From the NCBI GenBank assembly GCA_947626785.1, contig CANQTO010000024.1, positions 1 to 36,219 on the forward strand: DNA of 36,219 nucleotides. The letters are read 5' to 3'. Under the pieces are notes generated by a model. The model saw only the letters and a program-made list of their open reading frames with translations. It did no database searches and had not been told where the DNA came from. Shown one piece after another: positions 8,666 to 15,649 of this stretch. The DNA comes from an uncultured Oscillospiraceae bacterium. GTDB taxonomy: Bacteria; Bacillota; Clostridia; Oscillospirales; Oscillospiraceae. Position 1 is the stretch's first letter; every line of letters starts with the position of its first letter. The position numbers and the translations under genes were made by a program.

Positions 8666-9568
8666 TTATTCCTCTTTAAGCTTAAATAATTGGATCGCGT
8701 TTTTTGACGTGATGTTTAAAACCTCTTCCGCCGTAGTGCCTTTTAATTCCGCGATACGTTTTGCTACGGCGGGAAGGACCAGACTGGAATTCCGCGCCTT
8801 TTTTAGCTGCTTCCTTGAAAACTCTGGACAGTCAGGTTTTACGTAGGGGCCGTCAGTTTCCAGCAGGAGAGAGGTCAGTGGGGTTTGGATGACAGCCTGC
8901 TCCAATTCGCCGCTATGAGGCGTGCTTGCCAAAAGTGATCCGCCGATACCGAGCTTGAAGCCCATGGAGGTATAGACGCCCGCTAACGTTGCTGAACCGT
9001 TAAAGCAATGACAAACGCCGCCTTGCGGGAAAGGCATATGTCTTTTTAGAATACGGATCGCGTCTCTGTCCGCTTCACGAATGTGAAGAATGACCGGAAG
9101 CGATTTTTGCTTGGCGACCCTCAGCTGGTAGATGAACCACAATTTTTGAAGGATCCTGTGCTGGTCTTTCCTCGCGAGATGATAATCCAGGCCTGTCTCC
9201 CCGATAGCTACTACTTCTGGTTCTTCGGCGTATTCGGCAATTTGCGCCCGCTGTTTGAAACTCAGCTTCAGATCGGTTGGAGCGCCGTCTTTTCCGATCG
9301 TCCTATATTGAAAAGTCCGGGTCGGATGGACCCCTACTGCCGGAAATATGAAACCGGGATATTGTTTCGCGAGAGCGAGGAGCCGCTGATTTGACTCGAT
9401 ATCGATAGCCGGCTCAATGCAGGCGCGAACGTCCATGGCCTTCATGGCTTGGATCAATTGTTCTCTCGTACCCCTGCAAATGCGATACTGACCGTCCTCT
9501 AACGCCAGAAACGGGAATTCGCCTTGATATGAAAAATGAGAGAGATGAATATGTGAATCGATCATCAC
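8666..9568 (-). CDS. TatD-family metal-dependent hydrolase
   Basis: A 300-residue TIM-barrel hydrolase of the TatD/YcfH family; characterised members are 3'-5' DNA exonucleases or D-aminoacyl-tRNA deacylases. Metal ligands are visible in order: H6 and H8 (SHIHLS), E124 (AIGETGLDYH), H162 (LHIREAD), H187 (CHCFNG) and D239 (LETDGPY). Either of the two initial Met codons (9568 or 9565) could start translation. Base composition is clearly AT-richer than the neighbours, hinting at a different history. First gene of a two-gene operon with the flavoprotein at 8009. Full length and intact. Confidence 0.9.
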   Translation of the reverse strand: MMIDSHIHLSHFSYQGEFPFLALEDGQYRICRGTREQLIQAMKAMDVRACIEPAIDIESNQRLLALAKQYPGFIFPAVGVHPTRTFQYRTIGKDGAPTDLKLSFKQRAQIAEYAEEPEVVAIGETGLDYHLARKDQHRILQKLWFIYQLRVAKQKSLPVILHIREADRDAIRILKRHMPFPQGGVCHCFNGSATLAGVYTSMGFKLGIGGSLLASTPHSGELEQAVIQTPLTSLLLETDGPYVKPDCPEFSRKQLKKARNSSLVLPAVAKRIAELKGTTAEEVLNITSKNAIQLFKLKEE

Positions 9569-9672
9569 AAATAACGCCTCCGCCGCGGGCAGTATGGCTG
9601 AAAAACTTCTGTAAGAGATACCGGCAATGCCAGTATTTTTCTTGAAACAGGGGCATGAAGCCTCTCATAATA

Positions 9673-9701
9673 TTAATAACATAGCTTGTTTCCTTTTTCA
9701 A
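9673..9701 (-). promoter_or_regulatory. Probable promoter of the tatD operon
   Basis: On the minus strand, TTGAAA (9696-9701), 17-nt spacer, TATTAA (9673-9678). It leaves a leader of roughly 95 nt before tatD with no clear structure. Confidence 0.5.
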
Positions 9702-9764
9702 GTGTATCGCAGGAGATCAGGACACGGGTAAAATGTCTTAATGGCACTGGCTTTCTTGACAGGC

Positions 9765-9800
9765 AAAAAGCCCAGCGGGGATCGCGTCCCGCTGGGCCTT
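9765..9800. terminator. Terminator downstream of the small membrane-protein remnant
   Basis: AAAAAGCCCAGCGGG / CCCGCTGGGCCTT, 10-bp perfect core stem with an 8-nt loop. The A-tract side favours termination of minus-strand transcripts leaving the 9816-9987 remnant. The core stem is the same as in the terminator at 11377. Confidence 0.7.
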
Positions 9801-9815
9801 GCCGGCCTCCTCCGG

Positions 9816-9987
9816 TCACAGCCGGTGGTCCCGCTCCATCTCGTCGTAGTGCTTCATCATGGGCTTCTCGATGAGCGTGACCAGCTTCGTGTCCAGATTG
9901 AACCAATAGACGGCCACCGTGACCAGAAAGAGCGCCGCCACCAGCAGTAATTGACCTTCCGGTCGTTTTTCAGGACCTTGCCGCTGT
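9816..9987 (-). pseudogene. Remnant of a tiny single-pass membrane protein
   Basis: Read on the minus strand, an open stretch ends at TGA 9816-9818 and encodes a hydrophobic segment (LLLVAALFLVTVAVYWF), then NLDTKLVTLIEKP and a charged tail MMKHYDEMERDHRL. The expected basic N-terminus (KVLKNDRK) is present just upstream but in a different frame, and no start codon exists; the 5' end stops at the inverted repeat at 9988. It is therefore a broken gene of about 55 codons. The same layout, hydrophobic stretch followed by a W/F-N-L-D-x-K-L motif, is seen in the intact 52-residue protein at 35926-36084. The function of the family is not known to me. Confidence 0.6.
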
Positions 9988-10029
9988 AAAGCGCCTATAG
10001 ACGCCGCTCTGTACGTCTATAGGCGCTTT
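9988..10029. repeat. 16-bp perfect inverted repeat
   Basis: AAAGCGCCTATAGACG (9988-10003) and its exact complement (10014-10029) separated by 10 nt. A/T ends are compatible with a bidirectional terminator. It sits exactly where the membrane-protein remnant loses its 5' end, so it could also be a rearrangement scar. Confidence 0.6.
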
Positions 10030-10044
10030 CCTATTCGATTGTAC

Positions 10045-10146
10045 TTGACAAAAAAGGACGCATCCTGTAAGCTATATTCAATTTTCTGTGACCGGCTCTC
10101 CGTCCGGACGCTTGGGAGCCTGAGACGGGGCGGAGATCCAAGCCGG
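10045..10146 (+). promoter_or_regulatory. Promoter -35 and folded leader of the PLP enzyme gene
   Basis: A consensus TTGACA lies at 10045-10050. The -10 is unclear: TATATT at 10073 is 22 nt away, and closer candidates match poorly. Between it and the RBS (AAGGAGG at 10151-10157) a stem-loop can form from CCGGCT-CTCCG (10092-10102) and CGGAG...AGCCGG (10131-10146). It does not match the S-box, T-box or other riboswitch cores I know. Confidence 0.4.
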
Positions 10147-10163
10147 CCAAAAGGAGGATAAGC

Positions 10164-11360
10164 ATGGCTAAGAAGGAAAACAAGTACGAGGGCTACGGGC
10201 TCGCGACCCAGGCGATCCACACGGGCACGGATTACGACGAGGGGACCGGAGCGGTCCGCCGGCCGCTCCATATGGCGAACAGCTTCAAGCTGCCGGACGA
10301 CCTGTCCCAGGTGAATTATTCGTCCACCGACCTGCTGATGTATTCCCGCAACGGCAACCCGAACCAGCACTGGCTGGAAGAGAAAGTGGCGGCGCTCCAT
10401 GGGGCCGGTGACGCGATCGTGCTGGCCAGCGGGGTCGCTGCGCTGCACGCGCTGTTCTGGACCCTTTTGAAGACCGGGGACCGGGTCGTGTACCCCAAGG
10501 TCAGCTATATGGCGGTCTACCGGCTGTTCCACGAGCTGTTCAACCGGAAGTTCGGCGTGGAGACGGTCATGGTGGACATGACGGACCTGGACGAGGTGCG
10601 GAAAGCCATCACGCCGGGCACCCGGCTGGTCCATATCGAGACGCCGGACAACCCGACCAATGGCGTGACGGATATCGAGGCGGTCGTGAAGATCGCCCAT
10701 GAAAACGGCGCGCTGGTGTCTGTGGACAACACCTTCGCCTCGCCCTACAACCAGAAGCCCCTCCAGCTGGGCGCGGATTTCGCGGTGGAAGCCCTGACAA
10801 AATTCATCAACGGCCACGGGGACGCCCAGGGGGGCGCCATCCTCTCCAACGACCTGGAGACCATGGACCGGATCCGCTACGAGGCCCAGGTCAATGTGGG
10901 CTCCGTTATCAGCCCCTTCAACGCCTGGCAGATCTTCCGGGGCTCCGTCACCTTCCCGCTGAGGATGCAGCGGATCAACGAATCGACCCAGAAGATCGCC
11001 GAGTGGCTGGAGAGCCGGGAGAACGTCACCTTCGTCTCCTATCCGGGGCTGCCCAGCAATCCTGGCCACGACCTGGCAAAGCGCCAGATGAAAAACGGCT
11101 ACGGCGGCGTCATCTCCTTTGGCGTCAACACGGACGATAAGACGGTGGAGCGCTTCTGCGCCGCGCTGAAGGTGGTGACCTTCGCCGTGTCCCTGGGGCA
11201 CGATGAGAGCCTGATCTTCCCCCAGCCCAGCTACGACGAGCGCATCGATCTCTATCCCGAGAAATTCAGAAAGGGCTTTATCCGCTTCAGCGTGGGCCTG
11301 GAGGACCCGGAGGACATCATCGCCGACCTGGACCAGGCGCTGAAATCCGTCGGCCTGTAA
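10164..11360 (+). CDS. Cys/Met-metabolism PLP-dependent lyase (methionine/cystathionine gamma-lyase-like)
   Basis: A 398-residue fold-type I PLP enzyme of the trans-sulfuration family (MetB/MetC/gamma-lyase). Marks: LATQAIHTG at the N-terminus, the phosphate-contacting YSRNGNPN (60-67), SGVAALHAL, the aspartate binding the pyridine nitrogen in VDNTFASPY (D188), and the Schiff-base lysine K213 in ALTKFINGHGD. The usual GHSDV after the lysine reads GHGDAQ here, and the usual SLGGxESL reads SLGHDESL, so the copy belongs to a less typical branch and the exact substrate (methionine, cystathionine or O-acyl-homoserine) is uncertain. Start ATG has AAAAGGAGG. It is monocistronic, enclosed by two terminators with the same core stem. 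Cytosolic sulfur-amino-acid metabolism is expected. Confidence 0.85.
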   Translation: MAKKENKYEGYGLATQAIHTGTDYDEGTGAVRRPLHMANSFKLPDDLSQVNYSSTDLLMYSRNGNPNQHWLEEKVAALHGAGDAIVLASGVAALHALFWTLLKTGDRVVYPKVSYMAVYRLFHELFNRKFGVETVMVDMTDLDEVRKAITPGTRLVHIETPDNPTNGVTDIEAVVKIAHENGALVSVDNTFASPYNQKPLQLGADFAVEALTKFINGHGDAQGGAILSNDLETMDRIRYEAQVNVGSVISPFNAWQIFRGSVTFPLRMQRINESTQKIAEWLESRENVTFVSYPGLPSNPGHDLAKRQMKNGYGGVISFGVNTDDKTVERFCAALKVVTFAVSLGHDESLIFPQPSYDERIDLYPEKFRKGFIRFSVGLEDPEDIIADLDQALKSVGL

Positions 11361-11376
11361 CAAAACAGAGAAAGTC

Positions 11377-11413
11377 AAAGCCCAGCGGGAGTTTTGCCTC
11401 CCGCTGGGCTTTT
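11377..11413. terminator. Terminator of the PLP enzyme gene
   Basis: AAAGCCCAGCGGGAG / CTCCCGCTGGGCTTT, 15-bp perfect stem with a 6-nt loop and TTTT on the right. It also ends minus-strand transcripts from the alcohol dehydrogenase gene. Confidence 0.88.
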
Positions 11414-11475
11414 CAGCGTGTCCCAGTCGTACTTCTCACCGGTGTAGTCCTCCGGAAACTCGATAGCGGTCCATG

Positions 11476-12687
11476 TCACGCCTCCGCGATGATCCGGCGG
11501 ATGACCCTCTCGCAGCGCTTCCGGTCATAGAGCACCGGCACCGGATAGATAGGGTTGGCCTCCGCCAAGGCCCAGCTGATCATCTGGGGGATGTCTTTCT
11601 CCTGAATGAAGTCAAAGCCAGTGGGGATCTCCATGCGCTTGTTCATAGCCCGGATCTCGGCCACAAAGGCTTTAGCCTTCTCCGCCTCGCTGCCGGAGGG
11701 GGCCAGACCCACCAGCTCCGCCAGGTGCGCCAGCTTCTCCTGCACCGCCTCGCCGTAGTCCTCCAGGACGATGGGCAGGATCACGGCGTTTGCCAGGCCG
11801 TGGGGCGTGTTGTATAGGCCGCCCAGGGTGTGGGCGATGGCGTGGACGTTGCCCACGCCGGCCCGGGTAAAGGCAAAGCCCGCCTTGTAGGAGGCTAAAA
11901 GCATCTGGGTCCGGGCCTCCATGTCGTTCCCGTCCCGGTAGGCCCGCTCCAGATACCGGAACACGCCGCAGACGGCCTCCTCGGCCAGACGGATGCTCTC
12001 CTCCGTGTTATAGGTCCAGCAGATGTAGGCCTCCACTGCGTGGGTCAGGGCGTCCATGCCCGTGGCGGCGGTGACCTTGGGCGGCAGCTCCCGGGTCATT
12101 TCCGGGTCCAGCACCGCGTATTTCGGCACCAGGCACAGGTCCATCAGGGCGTATTTGTGGTGGGTCCCGCTGTCGGTAATGACAGCGGCGATGGTGGTCT
12201 CCGAGCCGGTGCCCGCCGTGGTGGGCACCGCGATGAGGGGCGGGAGCTTTTTGTGCACCCGCAGCAGCCCCGCCATCTGGCCCAGCTGGGCCTTGGGCCG
12301 CGCCACCCGGGCCGCGGCGGCCTTGGCCGCGTCCATGGGGGAGCCGCCGCCCAGGGCGATAAAGCCCCGGCAGCCGTCTTTCAGGTACTGCCTCCGGATC
12401 TCCTCCACCGTGTTGACGGAAGGGTTGGCCTCCACCCGGTCAAAGACGGCGTAGGCGATCCCCGCCCGGTCCAGCTCGGACGTGATCCTGGGGCCGAGCC
12501 GCCTGCCCACCGTGGGGCCCGTGACGATCAGCACCTTTTTGACCTCCTCTTTTTTCAGCAGCTCCGGGATCCTCGCCGTGCTGCCCATGCCGGAGACGGG
12601 GATGGGGCGCCGCCAGGGCAGGCAGCGGGCCCCTACGTTGAAGACGGCCTGATAGGAACGGGTATAAGCCTTCTTGACTGGGTCCAT
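11476..12687 (-). CDS. Iron-containing (group III) alcohol dehydrogenase
   Basis: A 403-residue NAD(P)-dependent Fe-ADH-family enzyme. The nucleotide-binding GGGSPMDAAK and the PTTAGTGSE segment are present; the metal ligands are Asp and His in MDALTHAVEAY, and the two His of NVHAIAHTLGG followed by H in NTPHGLANA. Members reduce aldehydes to alcohols in fermentation (butanol, 1,3-propanediol, lactaldehyde types); the substrate is not determinable. A GTG exists at 12717, but the ATG at 12687 is preferred because ATAGGAGGAA lies just upstream of it. It has its own promoter with an overlapping palindrome and shares a terminator with the PLP enzyme gene. After the TGA, an overlapping GTG opens a short reading frame of doubtful meaning. 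Confidence 0.9.
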   Translation of the reverse strand: MDPVKKAYTRSYQAVFNVGARCLPWRRPIPVSGMGSTARIPELLKKEEVKKVLIVTGPTVGRRLGPRITSELDRAGIAYAVFDRVEANPSVNTVEEIRRQYLKDGCRGFIALGGGSPMDAAKAAAARVARPKAQLGQMAGLLRVHKKLPPLIAVPTTAGTGSETTIAAVITDSGTHHKYALMDLCLVPKYAVLDPEMTRELPPKVTAATGMDALTHAVEAYICWTYNTEESIRLAEEAVCGVFRYLERAYRDGNDMEARTQMLLASYKAGFAFTRAGVGNVHAIAHTLGGLYNTPHGLANAVILPIVLEDYGEAVQEKLAHLAELVGLAPSGSEAEKAKAFVAEIRAMNKRMEIPTGFDFIQEKDIPQMISWALAEANPIYPVPVLYDRKRCERVIRRIIAEA

Positions 12688-12732
12688 ACGCAAGCTTCCT
12701 CCTATTGGACAGGGCACCCTGCGCCCTAAATT

Positions 12733-12773
12733 TATGATATCTCTATCATACCGAAAAAAGGAAAAAATCGCAA
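12733..12773 (-). promoter_or_regulatory. Promoter and palindromic operator of the alcohol dehydrogenase
   Basis: On the minus strand TTGCGA (12768-12773), 17-nt spacer, TATGAT (12745-12750). The -10 is half of the palindrome TATGATA-tctc-TATCATA (12733-12750), a reasonable repressor site over the promoter. No regulator gene lies adjacent. Confidence 0.6.
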
Positions 12774-12778
12774 GATAT

Positions 12779-12812
12779 AGCCCACCTGGAGGCAGAATTC
12801 CCGGTGGGCTTT
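12779..12812. terminator. Hairpin at the end of the DUF624 operon
   Basis: AGCCCACC (12779-12786) and GGTGGGCT (12803-12810) with a 16-nt loop; T-tract on the plus side, weaker AT-rich tail on the minus side, where the upstream operon ends 14 nt earlier. Confidence 0.6.
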
Positions 12813-12825
12813 TGCGGATGAGGTT

Positions 12826-13434
12826 CTAAGCTCCGTACGTCCGGAAGACCCGCTCCAGAAACAGGGAGTGGAACAGGGCCAGCAGCGCAGGGAGGAAGAA
12901 GACCGGCAGGAGAAAGCGCCGGCAGAGCCAGGCGGCCCCCGCCAGGGACAGGGACAGCAGAAAGCTGAGGGGGAGCTTTGCCAGGGAGAGCTTCAGCGCC
13001 GCGGCGCAGAGGCCCCTGCCGGTAAATGTAAAGCGGGACAGCAGGGGAAAGGCCCAGCACAGGGGCCCCGCGGCCAGCAGCAGCAAAAGCAGCCCGGCCC
13101 CCTCCACGGCAAAGGCCAGGTTTTCGGACAGGGGCAGGGACATCAGCAGCCGCAGGGCCAGCAGGCACAGCAGCCACAGGCCCCCCAGCAGCAGGAAAGC
13201 CAGGCAGCCGGGCTTCAGCTCCGCCTTCAAGGTCCGGAAAAAGCGGGGGATAGGATTGGGCTCCCCCCGGCGAAAGCCGTGGACCGCCGCGTCGTACAGC
13301 GCGGCGCAGGACGCCCCGGCGGTGAACACCGGCAGGCAGCACAGCAGCCACAGCAGGCTCAGCAGAAACAGGTCGGCGATCAGGCCGAAGGGCTTCCAGG
13401 CATAGCTCTCCGGGTCGAAGAACTTATTGGCCAT
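12826..13434 (-). CDS. DUF624/YesL-family membrane protein
   Basis: A 202-residue integral membrane protein. The N-terminal MANKFFDPES...FGLIADLFLLSLLWLLCCLPVFTAGAS is the characteristic DUF624 (YesL) opening, with CCLPVFTAG at the end of the first helix. About five to six hydrophobic segments follow, separated by short basic loops (FRRGEPNPIPRFFRTLKAE). YesL-like genes are habitually found in sugar-uptake operons beside carbohydrate ABC transporters; their molecular role is unknown. The start overlaps the end of the SGNH gene by 11 nt, indicating translational coupling. Last gene of the minus-strand operon of the amino-sugar cluster. Confidence 0.85.
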   Translation of the reverse strand: MANKFFDPESYAWKPFGLIADLFLLSLLWLLCCLPVFTAGASCAALYDAAVHGFRRGEPNPIPRFFRTLKAELKPGCLAFLLLGGLWLLCLLALRLLMSLPLSENLAFAVEGAGLLLLLLAAGPLCWAFPLLSRFTFTGRGLCAAALKLSLAKLPLSFLLSLSLAGAAWLCRRFLLPVFFLPALLALFHSLFLERVFRTYGA

Positions 13435-14092
13435 GGCCGCCTAAAAGCGTGGGGACCAGCCCGGCCAGGGCTTCGGCCAGCTGCCGGTGGCCCCTCCGGG
13501 TCAGGTGCATGCAGTCCTTTTTGTTGAACTCCGCCAGGCCCTCCGCGTCCAGAAAGGCAAAGCCCAGCCGGGCGCAGAGCTCCGCGTAGCGGGGGGCCAG
13601 GCCCCGGGATTTCTCCGGGCAGCCCAGGCCCATGGGTTCGCCGCAGGGGTCTAAGTACATGCCCTCCCCGATATGGGGCGGGGCGATGATGAGGATGTTG
13701 GGCTTCCCGCCCCGCCAGGCGGGGACCGTGGCGGCCTTCAGGGCCAGGCGCTCCATGCCGATGCCGATGCAGGCGGCGTTGGCGCCCAGGCGCTCCTTGG
13801 TGTCGTTGGTGCCCAGCATGATGATCAGCAGGTCCACCGGCTCATGGCTCATCAGGCAGGAGTAGATGGCGTCCAGACCGGACATGCACTCGTGCAGCGG
13901 GTCGGGAAAGACAGTGGTGCGGCCGGAGAGGCCCTCCTCCAGCACCAGATAGTCCTCCCCCAGGGCCTTTTGCAGCAGGCAGGTCCAGCGCTCGTTTTCA
14001 TTGAAGCGGTCGCCCCCCTCGGCGCAGTCGGCCGGCTCGGCGCAGTAGCCGTGGGTGTTGGAGTCCCCGAAGCAGACGATATGTTTTTTCAT
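13424..14092 (-). CDS. SGNH/GDSL-family hydrolase
   Basis: A 222-residue SGNH hydrolase without a signal peptide. Block I GDSNTHGY holds the nucleophilic Ser, LSGRTT supplies block II Gly, MLGTNDTKE the block III Asn, and DCMHLTRRGH the Asp-x-x-His pair of block V. Such enzymes remove acyl groups, often O-acetyl esters from sugars. In a cluster with a sialic-acid-lyase-like enzyme, an intracellular sialate O-acetylesterase role is attractive, but this is inference from position. It follows the ROK gene by 12 nt with GAGGAGGAAG in the gap, and overlaps the DUF624 gene. Confidence 0.87.
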   Translation of the reverse strand: MKKHIVCFGDSNTHGYCAEPADCAEGGDRFNENERWTCLLQKALGEDYLVLEEGLSGRTTVFPDPLHECMSGLDAIYSCLMSHEPVDLLIIMLGTNDTKERLGANAACIGIGMERLALKAATVPAWRGGKPNILIIAPPHIGEGMYLDPCGEPMGLGCPEKSRGLAPRYAELCARLGFAFLDAEGLAEFNKKDCMHLTRRGHRQLAEALAGLVPTLLGGHGQ

Positions 14093-14104
14093 GTGGCTTC
14101 CTCC

Positions 14105-15487
14105 TCAATCTCTCAGCGCCGGCAGGGAGGCCGCCGCGGCGGACTGGCCCACCCGGCGGAACTTCTCGTCCGGCAGGGCGATGTGGATGGCCCGGTCCAG
14201 CTCCGGATACTCGCTCTCCAGAGCGGCCCGGCAGGCAGCCAGCAGCGCGTCGCCCCCCTTGCCGGACATGACCCGGCCCAGCAGCAGCACGTGCCGGTAG
14301 TGGTAGAGCTCATGGTACAGGGCCAGGCTGTGGGCCAGGTACACCCCGATGCTCCGGTAGATGGCGGCGGCCCGCTCGTCCCCGGCCTCCATCAGCACTT
14401 GCACGGCCTTCAGCTTTTCCGCCGGGGACAGGCTCTCCTCCAGGGCGATCCCCGCGGCGGGGGCCAGCTTGATGACGGAGTCCTGGGAGAAGTACTTCAC
14501 GCCGCAGCCAATGTCCAGGGACCACTCGTCCCGCATGGCGGCGGGGTTCGCGTCCACGGGGATGAAGGCCAGCTCGTTGAGCCAGCCGGTGATGCAGCCG
14601 TTTTCGTCCACATAGCCGCCGGCCTCACTGGTGCCCATGGCCAGGCCCAGGATGTTGCTGTCCTCCAGGCTCATGGCCCCGGCCAGGGCAGTCACGTCCC
14701 CGTCGTTGACCACGCAGCAGGGCACGTCCCCAAAGCAGTCCCGGATGGCCCGCAGATAGATATCCTTCACCTTCTGATCGAACAGGTCCTTGGGGACCTG
14801 CAAGAATAGGGAGGCGGCCATGGTCCGGTCGTTGATGAACACTCCCGCCGAGGAGACGCCCACCGCGTCCACCCGGGGCAGATGGGCCGCCGCGGCCTTC
14901 AGCCCGGCCACGATGCCCTCGTAGTGGTAGTCCGGGTCGCTGTTGAGCTTGGGGAACCAGACCACCTCCTCGGAGTAGACCGTCTCCCCGTCCAGGACGG
15001 CGGAGACCTTCCGGTCGCTGCCCCCGGCGTCAAAGCCGATGCGGCAGCCCTCCAGGTGGCCGCCGATGGCCTTGGGGGAGTCCTTGCTCTCCGGCAGCCG
15101 GTCCACCGCCAGCACTTCGAAGGGGTGCTCAAAGACCCCGGCCATATAGTCCCAGTCAAACTCCTGCTCGCCGCCGGGGCCGAAGGCCCGGCAGAGGTAC
15201 TGATAGCTATCCTCGTCCCCGCTGACATAGACCCGGAAGCCGCCCTTCATCCAGAGCATGGTCTTCACCAGGCGGTTGATGTAGTAGTGATCGGCGGCCC
15301 GGAGGGCCTCCGTCCCGTGGATGAAGGTCCGGCAGACGGCCATCTCCCCGCCGGAGCGCTCCACCGCGATGCCCACCGGCTTGCGGGCCGTCTTTAAAAA
15401 GGCCTCGTTGAACTTGTGAAGGGGTATAAAGGCCGGGTCCAGCTCCGGCAGGTTATTTATCTCGATCTCGATGCCAAGAAATTCCAT
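14105..15487 (-). CDS. ROK-like sugar kinase with N-terminal extension
   Basis: A 460-residue protein. The C-terminal 310 residues have the ROK/hexokinase-type ATPase fold: the phosphate-1 loop GFDAGGSDRK at 151-160, GVSSAGVF as phosphate-2, VNDGDVTALAGA carrying the probable catalytic Asp (D262), and a late GRVMSGKGG segment. The classical ROK zinc motif (CxCGxxGCxE) is not seen; only GCG remains in DIGCGVKYFS. Residues 1-145 form an extension with no family I recognise. The ATG at 15487 is chosen because AGGAGGT lies directly upstream; a start further upstream would run through the promoter. It is the first gene of the operon with the SGNH and DUF624 genes. ManNAc kinase (NanK-like) is the expected role from context, but unproven. 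Confidence 0.78.
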   Translation of the reverse strand: MEFLGIEIEINNLPELDPAFIPLHKFNEAFLKTARKPVGIAVERSGGEMAVCRTFIHGTEALRAADHYYINRLVKTMLWMKGGFRVYVSGDEDSYQYLCRAFGPGGEQEFDWDYMAGVFEHPFEVLAVDRLPESKDSPKAIGGHLEGCRIGFDAGGSDRKVSAVLDGETVYSEEVVWFPKLNSDPDYHYEGIVAGLKAAAAHLPRVDAVGVSSAGVFINDRTMAASLFLQVPKDLFDQKVKDIYLRAIRDCFGDVPCCVVNDGDVTALAGAMSLEDSNILGLAMGTSEAGGYVDENGCITGWLNELAFIPVDANPAAMRDEWSLDIGCGVKYFSQDSVIKLAPAAGIALEESLSPAEKLKAVQVLMEAGDERAAAIYRSIGVYLAHSLALYHELYHYRHVLLLGRVMSGKGGDALLAACRAALESEYPELDRAIHIALPDEKFRRVGQSAAAASLPALRD

Positions 15488-15522
15488 AGAGGGACCTCCT
15501 GTATGTATTGCAGTCTTTAAAC

Positions 15523-15552
15523 AGTATACCACGGCCGGCCGGGGCCTGTCAT
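15523..15552 (-). promoter_or_regulatory. Promoter of the ROK-SGNH-DUF624 operon
   Basis: Minus-strand ATGACA (15547-15552), 18-nt GC-rich spacer containing a GGCCGGCC palindrome, TATACT (15523-15528). Confidence 0.55.
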
Positions 15553-15587
15553 TAGGAAATGCAAATAATTTTTAAAAAATATTACGG

Positions 15588-15616
15588 TTGAAAAATTCTT
15601 TCGAGGATGATATGAT
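15588..15616 (+). promoter_or_regulatory. Promoter of the epimerase-RpiR operon
   Basis: TTGAAA (15588-15593), 17-nt spacer, TATGAT (15611-15616); AGGAGGG RBS at 15636. The AT-rich stretch 15560-15585 between the two divergent promoters is the natural place for a shared regulator site. Confidence 0.7.
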
Positions 15617-15649
15617 GGAATACACTTCAATAATCAGGAGGGCGGATCG

